From the NCBI GenBank assembly GCA_964016985.1, contig OZ024825.1:42795668-42859667 (forward strand): a stretch of DNA of 64,000 nt. The letters are read 5' to 3'. This stretch comes from Anodontia alba. Lineage: Eukaryota > Mollusca > Bivalvia > Lucinida > Lucinidae. The notes beneath the pieces were generated by a model, which was not told where the DNA came from, searched no databases, and saw nothing but the letters and a program-made list of their open reading frames with translations. This document shows positions 11,388 through 22,206 of this stretch, one piece after another; position 1 is the stretch's first letter; every line of letters starts with the position of its first letter. Made by a program: the position numbers and the translations under genes.

Positions 11388-12303
11388 AAATGTTATGTCC
11401 CCCACCCCCTCCCCCACCCCAACCCAAGTTGTCATTCTTGTAGGCAACATATCTTCTCATCCTGTTCTACATTTCTACCAAGTATCATCAAAATATTGTA
11501 AAGGGTATTCGAGTTACAGAGTGAACATGAAATCAAATTCAAACACAAGAAGGATAGATAACTCCAAAAGTAAGAAAGCCAGAGTTGTCAATCTTGTATG
11601 CAACACGTCGTCTCATCCTGTTCTACATTTCTACCAAGTAAAATTAAAATAATCCAAAGTGTATTGGAGTTACAGAGTGGACACAAAATCAAATTCAAAC
11701 ACAAGAAGGAGAGATAACTCCAAAAGGGGGAGATTTCGTCAAAAGTAGGAAATCCAAAGCTGTCATTCTGAAACATGACATGTCATCTCATCCTGTTGTA
11801 CATTTCTACCAAGTATCATAAAAATCATAAAAAATATTCCAAAGGGTGTTCAACTTACAAAGCAGACACAAAATAAATGCGTAATCACTGTCAAATATAA
11901 CAAAGGAAGAAAACGCCCAAAAGTAAGAAAGGCAGAGTTGTCATTCTTGTATGCAACACTTTGTCTCATCCGGTTCTACATTTCTACCAAATATCGTCAA
12001 AATATTCTGAAAGGTATTCAAGTTACAGAGGGGGCACAAAATCTATTTCAAACAAAACAAAGGGAAATAACTCCAAAATTAAGAAAGCCAGAGTTGTCAT
12101 TCTTGTACAGTACATTATAGTCTTGTCTTGTTCTACATTTTTACCAAGTACCATAAAATATTCCAAAGGGTATTCAAGTTACAGAGAGGACAAGAAGTTT
12201 TACACCAATGCTGATGCCTACGCCAATGACAAGGGGATCCATCCCAAAACCAACATGTCCCCCATCCTTTGGTGGGGGGTGGGGGGAGGGGGGGCATAAT
12301 TTT
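11388..12303. mobile_element. Tandem-core element with C-rich inverted ends
   Basis: Five units of about 165-190 bp (near 11426, 11585, 11756, 11935, 12095) share AGTTGTCATTCTTGTATGCA, CATCCTGTTCTACATTTCTA and GAAAGCCAGAGTTGTC. The left end is TTATGTCCCCCACCCCCTCC; the right end, complemented, is TTATGCCCCCCCTCCCCCCA, so the array lies between inverted C-rich ends. No protein is supported. Confidence 0.7.
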
Positions 12304-12745
12304 TGTTTCATGGGTATAGAGCAAGGTGCATAGATACTTGAATACAGTACTGCCTTTTAGAGCTGTGCTTCAGAAATGTGATGCTATCAAAGGTTAACAA
12401 ACATCAGCTTCCTGGGATCATAATTCTATATTATGGGGAAGAAATATACTATAACGGGAGGCAACTATGTAAGAATTGTTCAGAGAAAATTAAGTTTGAC
12501 ATTTCATGCAAAACTGTGTGGAGTTTGTATGAAGAGTCAAACCTTATTTTTTTTGGATAAATAATTAAAAAAATACTCCCAATTTGTCATTAGCTGAATT
12601 TGCCAAGAGGGTGGTAAAGGTTAAACCATAAAACAGTGAAGCTATGAAACTGCCTAAAAAATCATGATTTCACAGTAAACTGGAGATGTAGAATGTGTCC
12701 AGATATGAAAAGATATTTGGTCATTGATCAATGTCCCTCCTCACC
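12304..12745. other. Mostly unassigned; half palindrome of family P
   Basis: About 12475-12615 has the left-arm block GAAAATTAAGTTTGACATTT and a right end CAATTTGTCATTAGCTGAAT, the expected halves of family P with a damaged centre. Nothing else recognised. Confidence 0.5.
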
Positions 12746-12747
12746 AA

Positions 12748-12960
12748 TAATAATAATAATAATAATAATAACAATAATAATTCATATCACATAACATTAC
12801 TGCCAACATTTCAGCCACTAGGCCTTTTTCAAGGAATTGCCATAGTGAAAAAGGCCTAGGGATCTAAATGTTGGAAGCAATAAGTTTTGTTATGCCAAAT
12901 AAATTTGTAAACTAAATATTGTGTAAAATTAATGATCATGATAATAATAATAATAGTAAG
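12748..12960. repeat. (TAA)n microsatellite and a short hairpin
   Basis: (TAA)n lies at about 12748-12779 and a looser copy at 12940-12957. Between them (about 12803-12883) CTAGGCCTTTTTCA pairs with its complement and CCAACATTT pairs with AAATGTTGG, forming an imperfect stem of a probable MITE. Confidence 0.7.
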
Positions 12961-13059
12961 ATCTGTTGCAGTACAGCCATTGTCGCAGAACAGCATGGCC
13001 TCATGGCATCCCTGAATTGCGTAGCCTCCCTGAATCATGCTCTGCCTCTACAATAGTCC

Positions 13060-13480
13060 TTTGAAAACTTTAACCAATGTAAAATGTAAATCACTAGAAA
13101 ATGTCTAATGTAAAATTTCATAGTCTGTCACCTTGACCTAAAGGCTAGTAAGAGGGATGGGGATGGTGCAGTATAAAAATTTTAGAGTAGTATTTAATAT
13201 CAGGCAAAGTATCAATAAAATTAAGCTCAGACTTGAAAAGATATAAACTTCTAAAAACCAGTAACCAAAAACTTCAACAAATTTTTTCTAAGTCCATGAC
13301 CTTGACCTCAAGGTCCATTCATTTAGGTCAGGTTGGTAGAGCATAAAACGTTTGACTAGTATTTAACATTCAAGCAGGTGTTAACTACTTGCATACCGAG
13401 GTGCAGGAGATATAGCCTTCTAAAAACTTTAACCAAAAATTTATGCCGATGCTAAGGACGTGACACCATGATGATTGCTA
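13060..13480. repeat. Two or three degenerate tandem units with TGACCTTGACCT
   Basis: Blocks sharing 'gtccatgaccttgacct(c)aaggt' and 'aaaactttaaccaa' recur near 13075-13200, 13240-13340 and 13400-13440; an older relative of the array at 14400-15160. Confidence 0.55.
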
Positions 13481-13599
13481 TAGCAATACCAGTACTTTTC
13501 TATAGGTGAGCTTATAATAATGAAAGCAAGTTTAAGGTCCATGATTTACTCACCAATTTAAAACAAACTAGAAATGTGTCCAAATTAAGATGCCACACC

Positions 13600-13767
13600 A
13601 ACTTCTAAATTTCAGCCAATCAGATTATTTGATCCAGATTGTTGTTGATACAAATTCACATACTTAATGACAAACAGCGCAGATCCAGTTCAGAAGCCAA
13701 CTGATCTGGATCTATACTGTTTGAAAGGACTGGGCATATCTGGGTTCAGCAGGACCCGAAGGTTAAG
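13600..13767. mobile_element. MITE fragment related to 5911-6119
   Basis: Contains AGCCAACTGATCTGGATCTA, an ACTGTTTG block and a terminal GGGTTCAGCAGGACC. The hairpin's first arm is shortened. Confidence 0.65.
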
Positions 13768-13784
13768 CCTTTTTTTCTTTCTTT

Positions 13785-14074
13785 AAAGTCAAGGTTTTAT
13801 GACCCAGTCAACTCAGGGTCATGTCAAGTATGGTCAGTTAACTTACACTGTTCCTGGAAGGCTTAATAGTCCTCTAGGCAGTTAACCAGAACTTGTGCAC
13901 ATAAATTATGTTCCTCAATAGCTGACAAGTATCCTTTTTGAATCTGAGGAAAGGGAAGAATGGCCATAGAAGTTATTAATGATAATCTCTACAAAAGATC
14001 TATAGCCAAGCTGGGATTTGAAATCTCAATCCCTGGACCTGCAGTCAGACAGGCTACTGTCTGTGCTATGAAAC
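13785..14074 (-). mobile_element. SINE family A, diverged subfamily
   Basis: AGGTTTTATGACCCAGTCAA, 'gtcctctaggcagttaacc' and GATAATCTCTACAAAAG match family A in order, but the tRNA-like head is replaced by a degenerate version (GGGATTTGAAATCTCAATCC; no clean B-box). Similar degenerate heads occur at 17515, 53760 and 55380, so this is probably an old subfamily. Confidence 0.75.
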
Positions 14075-14151
14075 TTGCTCCATTTACATTTAATCAGCCA
14101 CTCAAATTTGGAGAGGACTGATATCCAGAGTGATCTTTTTTATTTTACAAG

Positions 14152-14222
14152 AAAACATATATTGTGGGTACTCATTAGAGGTGCCTCTGAGGCACTGTTT
14201 ACAAGTACCACAGGTTTTCATG
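14152..14222. mobile_element. Solo hairpin core, decayed right arm
   Basis: AACATATATTGTGGGTACTC and TTAGAGGTGCCTCTGAGGCAC are intact; the right arm (AAGTACCACAGGTTTTCAT) has lost part of the core. Confidence 0.65.
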
Positions 14223-14270
14223 GAGAACTAAGAAAAACATCTACTTTTATCTACTTTTTTTTTTATTTAA

Positions 14271-15225
14271 ACAAGAGCTGTCAGCAGACAGCATAGCTCG
14301 CCTGGAATTGTGGTGATACTGGAGTGTCAGGGTATTCTTTAGGACCAGTCTGATCTGGGTCTGCACTGTTTGCTTAGGCCTATCCGCCCCAATACTTACG
14401 GTAAGAGCTCTTGATAGGATTTCTTGTGCTATGGTTTGGTCATTTGTGTCATGAATTTGACATTATCAGGGATCAATTATAAAATTTCTAAGTCTGTGAC
14501 CTAGACCTTGAGGTCATAGGCATGGAGGGCTGGGGGGGGGGGGGGGGGGGAGGTGGGGGTGGATGATGATGAATAAAACTTTGGACCTGTGTCTGTTATC
14601 ATTCCAAATATGAACCAAATCTATCATATGGTTTAGAAAATATGAGCTCTTAAACACTTTAATATAAACTTAATATAAAATTTCTAAGTTCATAACTTTG
14701 ACCTTGAGGCCATTGGCAAGGGCAGTGAGTGAGTATTGCTGATTAAAACTTTGAACCTGTATCATCATGTCAAATATGAACAAAATCCATCAAATGGTTT
14801 GGAAAATATGAACTCTTAAAAACTTTAATATAAAACTTTTATATCTGTGACCTTGACCTTGACCTTGAGGTCATAGGCATGAGCAAGGTATTGCTGAATA
14901 AAAATTTGGAACTGTACCTATCATCAAACCAAATATGAACAAAATCCATCATAGAGTTTCAAAAATATGAGCTATTAAAAATCTTTAACATTAAAAATTT
15001 CTAAGTCCATGACCTTTAACTGACCTTGACCTTGAGGTACTGGGCTGGGGTATTGCTGAATAAAATTTTGGAACTACATCTATCATCATATCAAATATGA
15101 ACCAAAGCTATCAACTTGTCTGGAAAATATAAGCTCTGAAAAATCTTTAATGTAAATGTGGACGCTGACGCCAATGCCAACTCCGACGTCGGGGGTAGTG
15201 CAATAGCTCTTCCTGAGCTAAAAAT
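14271..15225. mobile_element. Tandem-core element, AACAAGAGCTGTC type
   Basis: Starts AACAAGAGCTGTCAGCAGAC, which has a short GCTGTC..GACAGC stem like the starts at 30025 and 62648. The core is four to five units of about 160-170 bp with TGACCTTGACCTTGAGGTCA, AAATATGAACAAAATCCATC and 'aaaatatgagctcttaaaaa'. It ends after an 'acgccaatgccaactccgacgtc' tail near a CAATAGCTCTTCCTGAGCTA stem. A G-run of about 20 lies at 14530-14551. Confidence 0.7.
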
Positions 15226-15244
15226 GCCTTACCCATCCACAGCC

Positions 15245-15560
15245 ATTAGCTCCAGATAAGGCCCTTTTTCAACTGAAAAGTATATTGATATTTTTTCTTT
15301 TTTCTCAATGAAAACGTATGTTGTGGTACAAGGTGCTTACAATGAGTAACGACAGCTATTTGTGGAGAAACAGGAATACTATTTACAGGATATTCTCTTA
15401 TATGGGGCTATGTAGATAAGATGCTTTTCAAAAAGTATGGCTTTTTTTTCTCTTGTTTCTTTATGAAAACAGGTTTTACTAAATACTAGATACACCTCAG
15501 TGAAGCAATATTAATGAGAAGTGACAGTATTATTTAATTTGTAGTTAAGCATTTCAGTAG
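15245..15560. mobile_element. Decayed hairpin-core element
   Basis: CTCCAGATAAGGCC, TTTTTCAACTGAAAAGTAT and ATGAAAACGTATGTTGTGG (15311-15330) match the flank and left arm of the hairpin-core copies at about 55710-55850 and 59405-59535. The right arm is scrambled. Confidence 0.55.
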
Positions 15561-16045
15561 GATACATTCAAATATTTTTCTGTTTCTTTCAGAAAGCAGA
15601 CTGACATTTCATGCAAATTTTCTTCTCTAAGGAGACAATTTGCATAAAATGTCAAAGCATATTTTCTTAGAAAAATCAGAGTTTGTGTTGAGGTTTTACG
15701 ACCCAGTCAACCCAATAGGGTCATGTCGAGCGTGGTCAGTTTACCTAACCACACATTTACTGGGCAGGCTTAGTACTCTAAGCGGTTAATCAGTATTGTG
15801 CACATTCTTTCGCCAGAAACTGACAACTGCCCTTCTTGAATCAGCGGAAGGGAGAGAATGACCGTAGAAAATATTTCATGATCATTCTCCGCGAAAGAAT
15901 GTTGCTGACCTCGGCGGGGGTTGAACCTGCAACCTCCTGGTCTCCAGTCGGACAGCGCATCCAACTGAGCCACCGAGGCCGGCTAAAAAAAAATCAGAGT
16001 TACATATCAATTCGTTGTCTGCTGAATCACCCAAAGAATCTGTCC
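15560..16045. mobile_element. Family P palindrome split by a SINE
   Basis: TTCTCTAAGGAGACAATTTG is the centre (about 15630). The right arm stops at 15683, is interrupted by the SINE at 15684-15988, and resumes after the duplicated AAAAATCAGAGTT with CAATTCGTTGTCTGCTGAAT. The palindrome is therefore older than the SINE. Confidence 0.8.
15684..15988 (-). mobile_element. SINE family A, full length, 13 bp target-site duplication
   Basis: AAAAATCAGAGTT precedes (15671-15683) and follows (15989-16001). The element runs on the minus strand from GCCGGCCTCGGTGGCTCAGT through an intact B-box (GGTTCAACCC) to CCTCAACACA. The exact duplication marks a fairly young insertion by target-primed reverse transcription. 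Confidence 0.92.
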
Positions 16046-16054
16046 AGGTTTTAT

Positions 16055-16205
16055 TTGCTGGGTAAGAATTTCAGTAGACAACATTTTGAAATATTTTCTA
16101 GGAAAACAGACTTCTCATGCAAACTGTCTCCTTAGGTGAAAATTTGCATGGAATGTCCAAGACTATTTTTGAGAGAGAAAGAGAAAAAAAAAAGAAAAAC
16201 ATAAT
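16055..16205. mobile_element. Family P palindrome, partial
   Basis: TTTCAGTAGACAACATTTTG and CTCATGCAAACTGTCTCCTT are the left half; the right half is short and runs into a GA-rich tract. Confidence 0.65.
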
Positions 16206-16256
16206 GGTAAAGGTTAATGGAGAACTAAGAAGAATATTTACCTAGGTATTCCTTCT

Positions 16257-16549
16257 TGATTGATTGTGTTGGGGTTTAACGACATGTCAATCCTTGAGGG
16301 TCATTTTGTGTCGTCTCCCAGAGAAAGGGAGAAAAGAGATAGAAGAGAGAGTAGAGGAGATGAAAGAGAGGGACAGGGAAGAAAGAGGAACAGGAATGAA
16401 AGTGAAGAAACAGAAGAAATAAAAACATTCCCCCTCTACCCTTACCCACTACAAGGATAGCAGGCCTTGCCCAACTGTAAGCCAATATCAGTTGGACGCC
16501 CCAGTGATGTAAGATACACAGCACCTTCGCACCACCCGACCATCCCCCG
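16257..16549 (-). mobile_element. SINE-like element family B, copy 1
   Basis: A 293 bp element flanked by TAGGTATTCCTTCT at 16243-16256 and 16550-16563. One end is TGATTGATTGTGTTGGGGTT; its complement ends in AACCCCAACACAATCAATCA, resembling a LINE-type 3' tail, so the minus strand is taken as sense. A purine-rich (GAGA) middle is followed by conserved CCCAACTGTAAGCCAATATC. Copies at 49781-50068 and 53941-54227 are nearly identical. No Pol III box is certain. Confidence 0.88.
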
Positions 16550-16659
16550 TAGGTATTCCTTCTACCTTGTGTTATGAATACTACCTGTATTTTCTTGAAT
16601 TACATCTAGAATGTTCAGAACCTGCAAATATAAAGAAAAAGAGGTAACCATAATAACTC

Positions 16660-16815
16660 TGTCTTGGGTTGGTTGGTTGGCCAACACTACATGTATTAAG
16701 GTCATGTCGAGCCAAACAGTTTACCTAACCACACTTTTCCTATGCAAGCTTAGTCCTCTATTAGCGGTTAACTAGTGTTTCTGCTCATGCTTTTGCCAGA
16801 AACCGAAGCATTGGG
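16660..16815 (-). mobile_element. SINE family A, 3' fragment
   Basis: CAGTTTACCTAACCACACTT, 'agcggttaac' and TTTTGCCAGAAACC follow the family order; the tRNA-like head is missing. Confidence 0.7.
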
Positions 16816-17105
16816 ACATACAAGCCAGAGAAAACAGTGTCAACCCATATCAGAATGTAGCTTCTCATCAGGGTCTACACTGATACTCATCAATTAATTT
16901 TTAGACACACCAATAAAGAGTAAAATGGACTTGTTCAAATGTTAGAACAAGTACCGTAATGAGTTGAGTTGTCCAAATATTTATGACAAATATGGTAATG
17001 CCCTTCTATTTTGAAACAATGTAAGTATTCCCTCCAACAGGGATACTGACATCCCAAACATTTCCATATCTGGTAGACAAAATTAGTAACCCTAAAATTT
17101 GTTTG

Positions 17106-17515
17106 GGTTGGGAGTTTTATGGCCCAGTCAAAAACAAGTGTAGTATAAGTTTCATTTAAGTAGGACCATAAACATAAAAGTTATTAAGCAAATTTTGCAG
17201 TCACAGAATTACGGAATCATGGAAGGACATGGCAAATCCAGTATAGCCCCACTTTTTCAAAGAGGGGCTATAATAAACATCATGTGAAGCCAATTGGTTA
17301 ATCAGCTCAAAGTTTTCCTGGGCATTAAACAAGTACATGTACTTGCCAGTAACTAGAAAACTGTGCTTTTTGAATTAGCAGAAGGGGTAGAATGACCATT
17401 GAAATGATTTTATGATCAAATTCTCCAAGAACGTTATATGGCCAAACTAGGATTCAAACTTGTGACCCTGGATCTGCAATCTGACGTGTCACCCACTGCA
17501 CTATGGAACCCAGCT
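17106..17515 (-). mobile_element. SINE family A, old diverged copy with internal insertion
   Basis: The AGTTTTATGGCCCAGTCA block and the 'actgtgctttttgaattagcag' to 'ggatctgcaatctgac' part are recognisable, separated by about 140 bp of unrelated sequence. Confidence 0.6.
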
Positions 17516-17573
17516 GATCCTAATGTACAGCCATCTTTTTTTCACTATCATATTCACTAAAAAAACAAATCCA

Positions 17574-19970
17574 AAACAAGAGGGCCATGGAGCCATGTAT
17601 CACTCACCTGATCAAAAAGGAAAAAGGACAGATGTGACAGATCTGTCACAATTACTGCCAAGGTGCTTTACAAGCTCATAAACCTTGATTTTATTAGCTC
17701 ACCTGAGCATGAAGTGCTCATGGTGAGCTATTGTGGTCAGTCAATGTCCGTCATCCGTCGTGCGTCGTCCGTCATGCGGAGTCAACAATTGGTTTAAAAG
17801 CCTACTCCTCCTACACCCCTGGGCAAATTGACTTGTTACTTGGTAGGAATCATTGGGGTGACTTATAGATAAAAAATAGTCAAAATCGTTCCGATCGCAA
17901 ATCCAAGATGGCCGCCATGGCAGCCATCTTGAAAATCTATTGTTTGTTTCTTCTCCTGAACCGAAAGGCCAATTGGCTCCAAACTTGCTAGGAAGCATTG
18001 GGGTGATTTGTAGAGCAAAAATAGCTAAAATCGTGCCGATCGGAAATCCAAGATGGCCGCCATGGCAGCCATCTTGGATATCTATTTTTCGCTTCTTCTC
18101 CTGAACCTATTTTTCGCTTCTTCTCCTGAACCGAAAGGTCAATTGACTCCAAAGTTGCTAGGAAGCATTGGGGTGACTTGTAGATCAAAAAATAGCTAAA
18201 ATCGTGCGGATTGGAAATCCAAGCTGGCCGCCATTTTGAAAATCTATTTTTCTCTTCTTCTCCTGAACCGAAAGGCCAACTGACTCCAAACTGCTAGGAA
18301 GCATCGGGGTGACTTGTAGATCAAAAATAACTAAACTCATGCCTATCGGAAATCCAAGATGGCTGCCATGGCAGCCATTTTGAAAATCTATTTTTCGCTT
18401 CTTCTCCTAAACTCAAAAGCCAATTGACTCCAAACATTGTAGGAAGCATCGCCGTGACCTGAGGATCAAAAATAGCTAAAATCATGCCAATCATAAATCC
18501 AAGATGGCCACCAATGCGGCCATCTTGAAAATGTATTTTTTGCTTCTTCTCCTAACCCCTAATGCGAATTGAAACTTGGTAGTAAGCACCGGGGTGACTT
18601 AAAACTCAAAAGTCGCTTAAATCATTCCAATCAGAAATCCAAGATGGCCACCATCTTGGAAATCTATTTTTCACTTCTTCTCCTGAGCTGAAAGGCCAAT
18701 TGACTCCAAACTTGGTAGGAAGCATCAGGGTGACTTGTAGATCAAAAATAGCTAAAACCATGCTGATAGGAAATCCAAGATGGCCGCCCTGGAGGCCATC
18801 TTGAAAATCTTTTTTTCGCTTCTCCTAAACCCAAAAGCCAATTGACTTGAAACTTGGTAGGAAGCATCGAGGTGACTTATAGATTAAAAATGGCTAAAAT
18901 CGTTCTGGTTGGAAATCCAAGATGGCCACCATGGCAGCCATTTTGAAAATCTATTTTTCACTTCTTCTCCTGAACCGAAAGGCTTATTGGCTTTAAACTA
19001 GGTAGGAAGCATCAGGGTGACCTGTAGATCAAAAATAGATAAAATCATTCCTATCAGAAATCCAAGATGGCCACCATGACAGCCATCTTTAAAATCTGTC
19101 TTTCACTTCTTCTCCTGAACTGAAAGGCCATTTGACTCGAAATTTGGTAGGAAGAATTGGGGTGACTTGTAGATCTAAAATACCTTAAATTGTTTTGATC
19201 GGAAATCCAAGATGGCTGTCATGGCTGCCATCTTGAAACTCTTTTTTTCACTTATTTTCCTGAACCAAAGGGCCAGTTGGTTTGAAAATTGGTAGGAAGG
19301 ATCGGGATTTGTTGATATAAAAATAGTTAAAATCATTCCGATCGGAAATCCAAGATGGCGGCCATCTTGAAAATCTATTTTTCTTTTCTTCTTCTGAACT
19401 GAAAGGCCAATTGACTCGAAACTTGGTAGGAAGCATCGAGGTGACTTGTAGATCAAAAATAGCTAAATCGTTGCAATAGGAAATCTCAAATTGTGGCTAT
19501 GGTGGCCATCTTGAAAATCTGTTTTGAACTTTTTCTCCTGAATCGAAAGGGAATTGACTTAAAGTTCATTGGAAGTATCAAGGTGACTTGTAGATCAACA
19601 GTAGCTAAAATCATTCTGATTGGAAATCCAAGATGGCTACCGTCTTGTTTATGTTTATTATATTTCCCTGCCACTGTGCTGTTTACATGTATAAAATCAT
19701 GATTCTTCAGAAACCATTTAGGCAATTGCAACCAAATTTCACATTGATCCTACAGTTGAAATGTGATTGAGAGTTTGTTCAAATGATCACACTCCATTGA
19801 CTGTCATGCCATATATAATATTCTTCTTCAAAATTAAGAACTAATTAAAGGATGATCTTTTCATTAGTTGCGATGACAGGACTGGAAAAATGTTACATAA
19901 TATCTGCATATCTGCACTCGCTATGCCACTCAGGTGAGCGACCCCTGGCCCGTGGGCCTCTTATAATTTA
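17574..19970. mobile_element. 2.4 kb element with about 36 bp TIRs and a 12-unit tandem core
   Basis: The left end (AACAAGAGGGCCATGGAGCC, then CTCACCTGA) pairs with the right end (TCAGGTGAGCGAC, then GGCCCGTGGGCCTCTT). Inside, about twelve units of about 145 bp (near 17902, 18046, 18222, 18350, 18497, 18637, 18772, 18914, 19060, 19206, 19347, 19626) share AATCCAAGATGGCCGCCATG, TCTTCTCCTGAACCGAAAGG and 'ggtaggaagcatcggggtgactt'. A hairpin AGCTCACCTGAGC..GGTGAGCT lies at 17697-17738 just before the array. No protein; short ORFs change from unit to unit. Likely a non-autonomous mobile element. Confidence 0.75.
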
Positions 19971-19974
19971 TATA

Positions 19975-20404
19975 TATTTTTACAGGATTTTTCCAATGTA
20001 AAAGCCTAAGTGAACAAAGTTGACCTTGTTGCAAAATAGGCCAAGGTCAACTTAGTCATCATTTATATAAACTTTGTAAGGCTCAAGTCCATGCTTCTTT
20101 GTGCCAAGTTTCAAGGCCATCCGATATGTTGTTCTGGAGATGATGATTTTTAAAGGGTTTTTACTATGTATGGGCTTTGTGGCAATCTTGATTATGTGGC
20201 CAGACCAATTTTATAAACGTTTGTTCCACATGTTGCAGATGAAATTTTACTTCCACTGGCTCAGTGGGTTCTGAGAAAAGATGTTTAAAAAAGTTGATGA
20301 AGAATGGTCTGAAGGCAGGGGCAGAGAACTGTGGGAAAAAAGTGATGCCAACAGAAAGATCTTATTACTAAATCCATTTGTTGTAAGTTTCAAAAACATC
20401 TCTC
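19975..20404. repeat. Tandem-repeat unit flanking the DIRS element
   Basis: TTTTTCCAATGTAAAAGCCT, 'caaagttgaccttgttg', AGGCCAAGGTCAACTT and 'aaagggtttttactatgtatggg' recur at 27090-28240 and 31570-31860. The DIRS element separates this unit from its relatives on the right. Confidence 0.75.
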
Positions 20405-20780
20405 TGAAATGAAATTTTTAAAGTAAAATTAATTTCAATTAAAGCATACTCACCTCAAGATATTATAAGCCTTATTTGAGTGGTTCACCGCGAGATCGAC
20501 CTTCAAAAGAAAGACAAATAGGAAAAAAAATTGTTTGAAACAGACTATAGCTCGTCCTAGTTGTCCCCTCTACCAAGCGTCCTATTTCTAGGTGACCAAG
20601 ATCGGGTACCAGTCACGCACTGGTTCCCTTCTGTCCACGCCACCGTAAGCAACCAATCAGGACGCGCCAGGTATATTCCCGCCAAAGCACGCACCAAGCG
20701 TGCGGCACGCCTAACACATGCGGTAGACATTGTTACTATAAAGGGTAGACGCAAGGTAGAAAACATCCCTATTTTTTGGG
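20405..20780 (-). repeat. DIRS inverted terminal repeat (element 3' end)
   Basis: From CACCTCAAGATATTATAAGC (20450) to about 20780 this matches the complement of 26738-27066 with only scattered differences over about 330 bp. The outermost 46 bp (20405-20450) have no partner in the other repeat but are complementary to 20845-20890 in the internal region. Confidence 0.93.
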
Positions 20781-20827
20781 AGCAATAAAATTTAACAATG
20801 AAAGCGGGGTGGGAGGAGGGACATTTG

Positions 20828-20924
20828 ATAATATCTTGAGGTGAGTATGCTTTAATTGAAATTAATTTTACTTTAAGAATTTCATTTCAATGTCAGCATA
20901 CATCACCTCAAGATATTATAAGCC
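20828..20924 (-). repeat. DIRS internal complementary region
   Basis: Positions 20828-20890 are the complement of the left terminus (20405-20467), and 20887-20924 match the complement of the right terminus (27045-27083). The two pieces abut and overlap by TGAA. Read on the minus strand it is the right end joined to the left end, as expected for the splint that aligns both termini when the element circularises. Confidence 0.9.
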
Positions 20925-21171
20925 TGAATAATAAGCATAGGTGGGCAGGTAATAATAAAAATAATATAAATCTCTACTCACCCATGCTGGAATCCGGTGA
21001 AGTTCAGCAGTCCCCTGGTAATTCATAGTATTTTTTAGGGGAATATTTTTACATTGTAGGTATGCATGCGGGGTCGAAATCCAATATCCATTGATGGAGA
21101 AGAATAAGACAGACCCTTTGAAGAAAAGTTTCACACCGGATTCAAGCAGGCTTAAAATACTGTGAAGAGAC

Positions 21172-22206
21172 TTAAGATACAGAACGATGGCAGCCAGTAA
21201 TAGACTGCGCCGCCACGAGAGGTCCCAATGACGATGTATCCTGCCTAATTGGGGCCAAATCTCTAAGGTAAAATGAAGAAAAGGTACTATTTGTACGCCA
21301 ATATGCAGCCCTTACCACATCCTCAAGGGCGACAGAATTCCAATAAGCCCAAGACGAAGACAAAGCTCTAGCTTCATGAGCCGAGATTTTCATGAATGAC
21401 AGATCCGAAGATGATAAATCTGCATAAGCTAGTTTGATAACGTCACAGATCCAACGAGAAATAGTGGAAGGTGAAATATCTTTAGAGCCCTTCAGTGGTA
21501 AAAACAGTCTCTTCCTTCCCAATCACTTAGCTTTCACTCTGGACAAATAAGCTCTAAGAGCTCTGACCGGACACAAAAGCCTATCATCCGTATCAGAACC
21601 ACAAAACTGAGAAAGACCTGGAATAACAATAGGTTCTGGTAATGACTCTGGAAGCTGGTTTTTTGCTAAAAACCCAGGTTGTGTGAGGAGGGTAATGGAA
21701 TCCGAGTTGCGGTCATACCTAAAACAGCCTTCCTCAATTGACAGAGCATGAATCTCACTTCTTCTTCTAGCAGCCGCAAATGTAAGAAGAAACACTGCTT
21801 TAAGCGTGATGTATTTGATGTCAGCAGTCTTTAGCGGTTCATAAGGAGCTTTATTAAGAGACCAAAGAACACAAGTCAAATTCCACTTGGGCGTAAGAGA
21901 TCTGGAAACCGGTTTTCTCAGGGCAAAACCTTTAATAAGATCTGAAATGATTGGGTCCGCCGTACAGTCTGCTGATTTGGAAAATTTCAGTGTATTTGAG
22001 ATGGCGGAGCGGTAGCCTTTAATAGAAGCTACCGATAATTTCAGGGTGTCAAAAAGGTAGCAAAACAAATCTACCAAATCATTTAAAGCGGGATCGACAG
22101 GATTAACTTCCCTTTGCAAACACCAATCCGAGAATATCTTCCACCTCGCAGAGTAGACCTTGAGCGTAGACTCTCTGCGGGATTGAGAGATACACTGGGT
22201 AGCGAA
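21172..22206 (-). pseudogene. DIRS tyrosine recombinase (YR), one in-frame stop
   Basis: Integrates the circular DNA intermediate, replacing the DDE integrase of LTR elements. The frame is open from 23040, but the part before about 22206 overlaps the RT/RNase H frame; YR sequence proper starts near SRRESTLKVYSARW (22187-22143). Catalytic landmarks are all visible: first Arg in AARRRSEIHAL (about 21765), HEAR (21378-21367), a Trp in AAYWR where many YRs have His/Trp, and the nucleophile Tyr in FSSFYLRDLA (codon 21270-21268). A TGA at 21525-21523 lies between the Arg box and HEAR; the frame continues unchanged after it, so one substitution (possibly CGA to TGA) would explain it. Without readthrough the product lacks HxxR and the Tyr and would be inactive. 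Confidence 0.9.

Noticed and set aside
11001..11450. Overlapping ORFs on both strands over the 11 kb minisatellite
   Set aside because: Periodic peptides in several frames at once follow from a 36-40 bp repeat without stops.
14530..14551. Poly-G run as a regulatory G-quadruplex
   Set aside because: A homopolymer inside a tandem-core element; nothing else around it suggests a promoter.
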